This document shows positions 57,346 through 64,000 of a DNA stretch of 64,000 bases, piece by piece (position 1 is the first letter of the stretch; the number at the start of each line of letters is the position of its first letter). Origin of the DNA: Simmondsia chinensis (lineage: Eukaryota; Streptophyta; Magnoliopsida; Caryophyllales; Simmondsiaceae); the NCBI GenBank assembly GCA_018398585.1, contig JAGTTD010000011.1, positions 20,823,346-20,887,345 on the forward strand, given 5' to 3'. The position numbers and the translations under genes are program-made. The notes under the pieces were generated by a model that ran no database searches, was not told the DNA's origin, and saw only the letters and a list, made by a program, of their open reading frames with translations.

Positions 57346-57772
57346 GGGCTCCCAAACGGGTGAGAGTTTACCGCCAGTCCCAAAGTTAGGTGGGACTCAA
57401 ATAACAGCGGGCTCCCAAGCTAGTGAGCGTTACCGCCCCCGAATAACTTCGTTCTGCCAATGTCACCTGGAGCAAAACATAACAGCCCGCCCCGGTGCTA
57501 GGTGGGGCTCACACAACTACGGGCTCCAAAGCTGGTGAGAGTTTATCACCAATCCCGATGTTAGGTGGGACACACAAAACTACGGGCTCCCAAGCTGGTG
57601 AGAATTTACCGCTAGTCCCGATGTTAGGTGGGACTCACATAACCGCGGGCTCTAAAGCTGGTAAGAGTTTACCGCCAGTCCCGATGTCAGGTGGGATTCA
57701 AATAACCGCGGGCTCCCAAGCTGGTGAGAGTTACCGCGCCCGAATGACTTCATTCTCCCAATACTACTTGGA
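57346..57772. repeat. 63-bp minisatellite
   Basis: Units begin gggctcccaa or similar at 57346, 57409, 57521, 57584, 57647 and 57710. Spacings are 63, 112, 63, 63 and 63 bp. The core is ggtgagagtttaccgcc, then gtcccgatgttaggtggga. A 63-bp unit is 21 codons, so frames stay open across it without implying a protein. The element at 61065 carries an expanded 93-bp version. Confidence 0.9.
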
Positions 57773-58073
57773 GCAAATCACAGCGCCAACCTCCATGTTA
57801 GGTGGGGTGTAACAACAAATAACTCTGCACTCCCAATACTACTTGGAGCAAACCACAACGTCAGCCCCGGTATCAACAGGGCAGTAACCATCGCGGGCTC
57901 CTGACATTATTAGGAGTCTACAAAGAATACAGCTTTAGCTCCCAACCCCTGGTCTGAGGTTGGGTTAACATAGATTACACAAAAAACATCCAGCCCTTAG
58001 CAGGGAGGGAGGTTCAATGTAAATCACATAAGCCCCCAGCCCTCAGCTAGGGACTGGGTTGAACGCAAATCAC

Positions 58074-58240
58074 ATAAGAGACATCAATCACATAAGGAAC
58101 GTAAATCACATCAGGGAACATAAATCACATAAGAGACGTCAGTCACATAAGGAACGTAAATCACATTAGGGAACATAAATCACATAAGGGACGTAAATCA
58201 CGTAATTCACGTAAGGAATGTAAATCACTTAAAGAACGTT
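58074..58240. repeat. Short tandem array with 55-bp higher-order unit
   Basis: Repeats of taaatcacataaggaacg-type words. A 55-bp higher-order unit (ataagagac..aaatcac) starts at 58074 and 58129 and then decays. It is bracketed by two copies of taagcccccagccc..ctaggga.tg.gttgaacg. Confidence 0.8.
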
Positions 58241-59408
58241 AAGCCCCCAGCCCCCGACTAGGGATTGAGTTGAACGTAATATGAATAAATCAAGTCACCA
58301 ATTGTCACTGGTGAGCATGGATACCGCTAATAATCGTCGTTGGTGCACGGTCAGTATTGTCACCCATCGCTGTTGGTGATAGGTGGATACCGCCACCTAT
58401 TGTGGTTGGTGAGTGGTTTCTAGTCGAGCTGGTTGGCGGTAGGGTTCAGCCAAGCTAGTTGGCTGTAGGATCTAGCCAAGCTGGTTGACGGTAAATCCTA
58501 TGTTTGTTGGTTACCCATGGTAGGCTACGATGCCATTTGTGGGTATTGGTTTGTTAATGAAAGGTTGCGAGTGATGCTCTAATAACACTTTCGCCAATTT
58601 AATTGGCTGTAGCTTTACTCCTGGAGCGTTGAGGGTAGCGTCTCTATTGGCGGGTCCTTGCCACGCCTGTTGGCGGAATCCCAGCTTGGTTATTGCCCAT
58701 AACACCTTTATTGGTTGATTTAACCTTACACGTTATCATTGGCGCCCCTTTTAGGGGTGCTTGCCTAACCGAGAGTGACAATATCGTTATTGGGGAAGCC
58801 TATTGCCTAGTTAGCGGGCGTGCCCCTTTCTTGGTGCTTCTGACCTCCCTATCTTGTCTTTAGTCCTTTTTGCTTGAATTCCTAGACGGTAGCGATTAAG
58901 ATTTGTTAGCCTATACACTTATCAGGTTAACTTAAATTTTTACTGCTCAACAAGTACCTTTAACGGCAGCCCTTGTCTCAGACGATAGTCTCCATTTCAA
59001 TTTGTGTTTAAAAGTGAAAAACGTGAAGTGTAACAGATAGGTTAATAGTCAAAATTATTCTCATTTACTACTTCATTGCCAGTATTGTTGCTACCGCTTA
59101 TTATTTTTGTTTGTATTTTTATTCTTATAATTTTTTTTATCATTTATGTTTCATATAATTCTTTTAAATCCCCCTGCTTTGGTAAGAGGTTGAGGTAGTA
59201 CCGTCCCGGGCTAAGGGAAGGCTTAGTGGATGGTATTCGGGATCGCTATTAGGTTTAAGGTAAGCGCAAAAGTCCCTTGTCAAAATCTTAGCCCCTATTC
59301 CCATGTTTCTTTAAAGGATTTACCGGAGACGGGTACCGTAGCCCCCAGTTATGTGAGGGTCTCAGATGTTTTGCAAGGGATGCCAGGTCAAATGCTAGCA
59401 AGCTATCC
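58241..59408 (-). other. Leader region of the gag-pol-less element
   Basis: Sequence between the tandem arrays and the primer-binding site, where the 5' untranslated leader and gag would be expected on the minus strand. Repeated words with ttggcggta, ttggtgg and gccaagctggttg occur at 58310-58500. No gag domain was recognised. Confidence 0.5.
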
Positions 59409-59427
59409 TTCCCGCAGACGGCGCCTT
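59409..59427 (-). other. Primer-binding site of the gag-pol-less element
   Basis: The minus strand reads aaggcgccgtctgcgggaa immediately after the LTR end cttaaca. It is close to the tggcgccgtctgtgggaa site of many plant Ty3 elements. Confidence 0.82.
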
Positions 59428-60453
59428 TGTTAAGGGTAAACTTGGTCCAGGTTGCCTAACCATCCCCGGGTACAAATATTTGTAGGTTTTGGATGAGAGC
59501 CGGGCTCAAGCTCTTGCTAGAAGGCATCTGTTGACGCATTTAACCCAGGCATACCTACAAAACAAGTAAGGCCATTAGATGGACCCGTGGTGGTTTGGAC
59601 CGCGAGGGACCCCTCCGATGCCTAAGTCAGTAGGAGAAGTAGTAGCAGCAATAAGTATGCATAAAGTAAATAATACCCTATGAGTACGGGTGAGCAAGAG
59701 AAGAGTGGAGCAACCGATGTGGCAGCCATGGAGGGGAGGGTGCAAACCCGAATCCTAGTAAAGGGAGAGACGTGAGGTCTCTTAGGAAAGAGAGGAGGGT
59801 GGATTGTGTGGGGAATTAAGCCCCGGAGAGCTTGCCATGAATGAGAGGAGTGAAGGTGGTGCTAGCGGTAGTTGGGGGTTGGCAGTACCGGGAGAGTGGG
59901 ATTGCTTAGCGTGAGAGGTAAAGGTGGGGTTTGGTGTTGATTGACCGGGCGTGAGGCGGTACCGCCTGGGTGGTGATTGGTTAAGAGGGGCGGTGGTACC
60001 GCCTGGGTTTGTACATGGTAGTAAGAGGATGATGAGTGCACACCGCGGGTAAGTAGGCGGTAGTCTGGATTGGCGGTATCGTGGTAGGGGTGAAGGTAAG
60101 CGGTATTAGGGGACAATGATTGTATACCGCGGGTAGGTGGCTATCTCGGCTGACGGTGATGAGGTTCAGGGTAGGGCGGTGCCTCTCAATAGTGGGAGGC
60201 GGACATATGCCATTGGTAGGTAGGCGGTAGTCCGGATTGGTGGTACCAGGAAAGTGGGATTGTTTAGCATAGGGGATAAAGGTGTGTGTGCACTATAAGT
60301 GGAGAGATAGCGGTAGGTGGAGGTTGGCGGAGTGATAACCTTCCATGATAGGGGTGACTCTCGGTAGACGTTATCATTAAAAGGAAGAGATGTTGGCGGC
60401 AAGGAGATGCTACCGTGAGGAGGGAATTGTACCGCGCCAATTTATCCATAATG
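59428..60453 (-). repeat. 5' LTR of the gag-pol-less element
   Basis: A 1,026-bp partner of 52871-53914. It has a local duplication (ggcggtaccgcctgggtgg then ggcggtggtaccgcctggg, about 59953-60008) that is single in the other LTR, and it lacks about 60 bp near 53320 present in the other copy. Confidence 0.88.
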
Positions 60454-61064
60454 GGTGTCATGATGATTTAAATCAAAAGAAATACAGGAATAAAAGATGG
60501 GGTTGATTATCGCTGTTATATGGAACTGCTTTGCAATGCAAGCGAGTTAATGGTGCGTACATAAATGTAGTTCAGTGAATTCCAGAGCGTTGAAAACCGT
60601 GTGCCCCTAGGAAAGCCCCTGCGAGGGTAGTTACCATTGATCCGCATGTTAATTTATGCTTCATGCAACATATTTATATTTATACCAAAAATGTATTAAT
60701 AAAAACCGCAAAGAATATGACGGTTAAAATTTGCTATCATATAAATTTTATCAGAATAAAGACATGTATAACTAATTATTTTTCGCAATTTTAACTAAGG
60801 ATAATGAACAAATTATGAACACATGTATGTTATAAATTGGTAATACAAAAACCATATTTTCGGTGGTTATCGAAACCAAAAGTTAAGGCAATGCCAAAAG
60901 AAAAAATCTTTATTTAAGTGATCGTTAAAACCAGACGCCGAGACAATGCCCAAACTAATAATAGTAATAAATAAATAAATAAATTATAGATAAATATTTG
61001 TTATAAATTGATAAAAATAAAGAATCATGTCTTTCATTCATTATGACAGTTGAAACAAAATATA
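60454..61064. other. Spacer between the two related elements
   Basis: AT-rich sequence with an (aaat)n-like tract at about 60970-60985. No gene or RNA was recognised. Confidence 0.5.
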
Positions 61065-62120
61065 TGTTGTTTATGGTGTTTTTGGTTAGGTCCTAGATGA
61101 GAGCGGGACTCCACTCTCACTTGAGGAAGCAGCTGCTGGCGCGTTTAACCCGAGCTCCCCTGCAAAATAAGCAAGACCGTCAGAGGGACCCACGGGTTTG
61201 CCCATGGGAGACCCCTCCGATGCCTAAGTTAGTAAAGGCATAATAATAATAATAATATATGATAAGTAAATAACGTAAAGTAAACAATAATAAATACTTA
61301 TCATATATGGAGAGAGGCCTTGGTAGCTGGTGGCCTGAATCCGTACCGGCTAGGTGGCCGGAATCCGTACTGGCGAGGTGGCCGACGCAGGGCCTTATGG
61401 GCCGGGAGAGAGAAACAGGAGCCAAAGGGTAGGCGAGGTGGCCGGAGAGGAGAACGACACTAGTGGTTGGAGCCGTACGGGCGAGGTAGCGGCGCATGGC
61501 CGGAGTTGTACCGGCAAGGTGACTGGGGTTAAACCGGAGTGAGAGGAGAGAGAGAGATGGGTGGTTGTAGTGTTAGGTTGTTAGGAGAGAGAAAGGGGGC
61601 TCCTTGCCTTGGGTGTGAGGAGAGGGAGAATGGGGTATTTATAGAGAGAGATGATGAGGTGGTAGGAGAGAGAGTGAGGTGGTACCGAGCGGCCCCGATG
61701 GTCGGCGGTAGACATACCGGGTCGTGGTGGCCGGTATGGGAGAGAGAAAGGTGGGCGGTAGTGGTACCGAGGTGGAGGAGGACGGGAGTAGGTGCTTGGC
61801 AGTAGTAGTACCGGGTCATGGTGGTGGTAGCCGGGTCAGAGAGGGAGACGGTAGGAGCGGGCGGCAGCACCGGGCCATGGTTGCCGGTAAAAGGAGAGAG
61901 AGACGGCACCAGGTGAGAGGGAGGAGGAGACCGTAGCTGAGAGAGAGAGAGGACCGAGAAAAGGAGAGAGAAAGTGGCGTGTGGGAGAAGGACAGAGGGG
62001 GGGCCCATGGGAGAGTCAGGAGAGAGAAAGAGAGGAAAACTATTTTTAAATTGTATTTTATTTTCGATATTATCCCGTTATTCTATTTTAATATTAACCT
62101 GGTTATTTTTATCCTCTACA
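61065..62120 (-). repeat. 3' LTR of the second gag-pol-less element
   Basis: About 1,056 bp, with plus-strand ends tgttgtttatgg (61065) and cctctaca (62120). GA-rich from 61540 to 62035. Frames on both strands across this part are low-complexity and not genes. The left boundary is less certain than the right. Confidence 0.7.
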
Positions 62121-62135
62121 GTAGCCCCCCACTCC
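62121..62135 (-). other. Polypurine tract of the second gag-pol-less element
   Basis: The minus strand reads ggagtggggggctac before tgtagagg, parallel to 53915-53930. Confidence 0.7.
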
Positions 62136-63149
62136 ATGGGCGAATGGAACCTATTCGCATTCAGCTGTGGAGTGTATATCGTTCAAATACTCAGACAATA
62201 TGTGGGCTGTCAAGATTTTATTGATGAACCTTATCAGTTATGAGGAATTTTATAGGCATTAACTGTGAGGTCTTTTCAAGTGAACCTTGTTTTAGCTTAT
62301 CCACCCACGGCTTCTTTGTTGTAGTTTTACGATGGCATTTGGTTCTTTCGCTTCATTGTTGACGAATGTTTTTAACTTTTGGGATTTGATTCAAGGCTCA
62401 GAGGACTTGAGCCTTTTAAGGATCACATTTGTTAGTTCTTCCCACGGCAAGGTACTGGAAGATGCTTATAATTGCCTGCGTAGGTAGTTAATGTGGGCGT
62501 TGTTTCATTCTATTTGTTAAATCTTTGTACGGCCTTTTGGAATTGCATTCCTGACTGGGGGCATCATCCACGGTCGGACAATGGTTGTTGGAGACGTTGT
62601 TTTACTTAATTTCTTAGAGCAGTCATTCGGAGTGGTCAATTTTAAGATTTTTCCAAATGTTGGCCATTGGGCTTAGTTACGAATGACCGCATATTTAGTC
62701 TTCAATTTCTTACTTGTAAACCGAGATGAGGCATGCCGTGAGTATTTTAATCCTTAGCCCCCAGCCGTGGGCTGGATTAGAGCATATTGCGAATACTTTT
62801 TAACTCTTAGGGCGGAGTGTACTATGATTGTTCTGAATTCCTAGCCCCCAGCCGTAGGCTGAGTCGGAGTGTATTTTAATGTTGGGTAATGCGTAATTCG
62901 CTCACCGATACCGGTAGGAGCGCAAGTCGCCTGCCAAAGAGGCGTTTATGGCTCAAATATGTTTTATCTGTCCGGGAAGGGCTTTACGATTTAAGTATGT
63001 CTTACCTGCCTGAGAAGGACTTATGGTTATGTCTGAGTACTGCTTGCCTGAGAAGGGCTTATAGTGTAAGTGCGTCTTACCAGCCTAAGAAAGGCTTATG
63101 GCTTGACTGAATATCATCAACCCCGATGTTAGGTGGGGTACACAACTGC
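62136..63149. other. Non-coding interior of the second gag-pol-less element
   Basis: Holds two copies of tagcccccagccgt.ggctg (about 62755 and 62844) and a short run of imperfect repeats of tgcctgagaaggrcttatg..taagt (62930-63100). No antisense gene is present here, unlike the sister element. Confidence 0.55.
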
Positions 63150-63555
63150 GGGCTCTCAAGCCGGTGAGAGTTTACCGCCCATCCCGATGTTAGGTGGGAC
63201 ACACGAACAACCGCCCCGGCGTTAGATAGGGGCACACACAATTGTGGGCTCTCAAACCTGTGAGAGTATACCACACGTCTCAATGTTAGGTGGGACACAA
63301 ACAACCACCCCCGTGTCAGATGGGGCACACACAATTGCGGGCTCTCAAACCGGTGAGAGTATAACGCCCGTCCCGATGTTAGGTGGGACACAAACAACCG
63401 CCCCGGTGATAGGTGGGGCACACACAATCGCGGGCTCTCAAACCAATGAGAGTATACCGCCCGTCTCGATGTTAGGTGGGACACAAACAACCTCCCCGGT
63501 GTTAGATGGGGCACAAACAACCGCGGGCTCTCAAACCGGTGAAAGTTTACCGCCA
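63150..63555. repeat. 93-bp minisatellite
   Basis: Units begin gggctctcaa at 63150, 63246, 63339, 63432 and 63525, with spacings 96, 93, 93 and 93. Each unit is the 63-bp unit of the sister element plus a 30-bp internal duplication (ccgccccggtgttagatggggcacac). Length is a multiple of three. Confidence 0.92.
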
Positions 63556-63560
63556 GAGGG

Positions 63561-64000
63561 TCCTTCACGGGAGGTGGAGGATGACCGCTCAACCTCTCCG
63601 TGCCCTTTTGTTTTAACTTGGGCAAGAAGGACGAAGCCCCCATTGTTTAAGGGACTTAGAAAACCATGGCCTTCCACTTTAGGTGAACGTCAACCACCTG
63701 TGGGTCCTTCATGGTTGGTGAAGGATGACTGCCCAACCTCTCCTTGCCCTTTTGTTTTAACTTGGGCAAGAAGGGCCAAGCCCCCATCGTTTAAGGGACT
63801 TAGACTACTGTGGTCTTTCACTTTAGGTGAAAGCCAGCCGCCTGCGTGTCCTTCACACTAGGTGAAGGACAAACGCCCAACCTCTCCTTGCTCCTTTGCT
63901 TTAACTTGAGCAAGAAGAACCAAGCCCCCATTGTTTAAGGGACTTAACATACAGTGAGCTTCCACATTAGGTGAAAGCCAACCGCCTACGGTCCTTCACA
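63561..64000. repeat. 144-bp tandem repeat, continuing past the window
   Basis: Units start at tccttcac or tccttcat at 63561, 63705, 63849 and 63992 (spacings 144, 144, 143). Each contains cccaacctctcc, ttgcccttttgttttaactt, gggcaagaag, agcccccattgtttaaggga and cactttaggtgaa. The array is cut by the window edge. Confidence 0.93.

Larger units (their letters stand above)
52871..60453 (-). mobile_element. Gag-pol-less Tat-related element with antisense gene, minus strand
   Basis: LTRs 52871-53914 and 59428-60453 flank a 5.5-kb interior. Orientation is minus: next to the right LTR the minus strand reads aaggcgccgtctgcgggaa, a standard plant Ty3 primer-binding site, and next to the left LTR it reads ggactggggggctaac, a polypurine tract. 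No gag, protease, RT, RNase H or integrase was found on either strand. The interior holds one broken gene on the plus strand, antisense to the element (54451-56362), and tandem repeat arrays. The flanks ggtat (52866-52870) and ggtgt (60454-60458) may be a 4/5 target duplication. The Tat affinity is inferred from the primer site and the antisense gene near the 3' LTR. Confidence 0.83.
61065..64000 (-). mobile_element. Second gag-pol-less element (3' part), minus strand, runs off the window
   Basis: The LTR 61065-62120 resembles 52871-53914 (ctagatgagagcgggact, gcgcgtttaaccc, cccctccgatgcctaagt). A polypurine tract (62121-62135) and interior sequence follow: agccccccactccatgggcgaatgg..ttcgcattc.gctgtggagtgtat, matching 53917 onward. 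The interior has minisatellites instead of the antisense gene, which is absent between the tract and 63149. The 5' LTR and primer-binding site must lie beyond 64000. Confidence 0.75.

Noticed and set aside
61539..62008. Arg/Glu-rich and Ser/Pro-rich frames on both strands
   Set aside because: Low-complexity GA-rich LTR sequence; no start context, domain or conservation with the sister LTR supports a gene.
63244..63861. A 205-codon protein gene
   Set aside because: The frame is open because the repeat units are multiples of three; composition is that of translated tandem repeats and no domain is seen.
63150..64000. A CRISPR-like repeat array
   Set aside because: Units are 93 and 144 bp with no unique spacers, in a plant retroelement: a minisatellite.

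Overview
This window is a stretch of repeat-rich nuclear DNA from a flowering plant, probably a eudicot. The evidence is plant-type Ty1/copia and Ty3 LTR retrotransposons, plant L1-type LINE ORF1 remnants, short 5S- and tRNA-derived elements, primer-binding sites matching plant element practice, and long AT-rich spacers. I found no convincing intact host protein gene, no functional rRNA or tRNA gene, no CRISPR array and no bacterial feature. Nearly all coding-like sequence is decayed retrotransposon protein. The species cannot be named from the sequence.

Layout. 1-5.3 kb: spacer with a 5S-rRNA-derived SINE (566-826), then a pol-less LTR element on the minus strand (1994-5345) whose 5' LTR carries a PIF/Harbinger-like MITE. 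5.3-8.7 kb: AT-rich spacer and the decayed 3' end of an old copia element. 8.7-13.7 kb: a structurally complete copia element of Tork/TNT1 type with a perfect 5-bp target duplication (aaggt) but many stops. 14.8-29.1 kb: a large Ty3 element of the Tat lineage (gag, protease, RT, RNase H, a second RNase H, integrase) with an antisense gene between integrase and 3' LTR. 29.4-30.8 kb and, inverted, 35.0-37.7 kb: two related LINE copies that carry ORF1 and a 3' tail but no ORF2. They lie in or beside sequence with CACTA-like subterminal repeats at 30.9-31.2 and 38.8-39.0 kb. 40.5-40.8 kb: a second 5S-SINE, inverted.

42.2-51.9 kb is a three-level nest. A second copia element (LTR starts 42198) was hit in its 5' LTR by a 7.5-kb pol-less Ty3/Athila-like element (42295-49747, target duplication cgtag), whose 3' LTR was later hit by a third 5S-SINE (49469-49666, 22-bp target duplication). 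52.9-60.5 kb is an LTR element on the minus strand with ~1.03-kb LTRs and no gag or pol. It keeps an antisense gene of plant-transposon-protein (Transposase_28-like) type plus coding-compatible minisatellites. 61.1 kb to the end is the 3' LTR and part of the interior of a relative, with 93-bp and 144-bp tandem arrays running off the window.

How the parts relate. Autonomous Tat and copia elements, pol-less derivatives, ORF1-only LINEs and SINEs coexist, so most of the DNA depends on proteins supplied elsewhere. The most unusual points are the 5S-derived SINE family with target duplications on all three copies, the ORF1-only LINE family, and the retention of an antisense gene both in a full Tat element and in a relative that has lost all its sense genes. 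All boundaries and alignments were made by eye.
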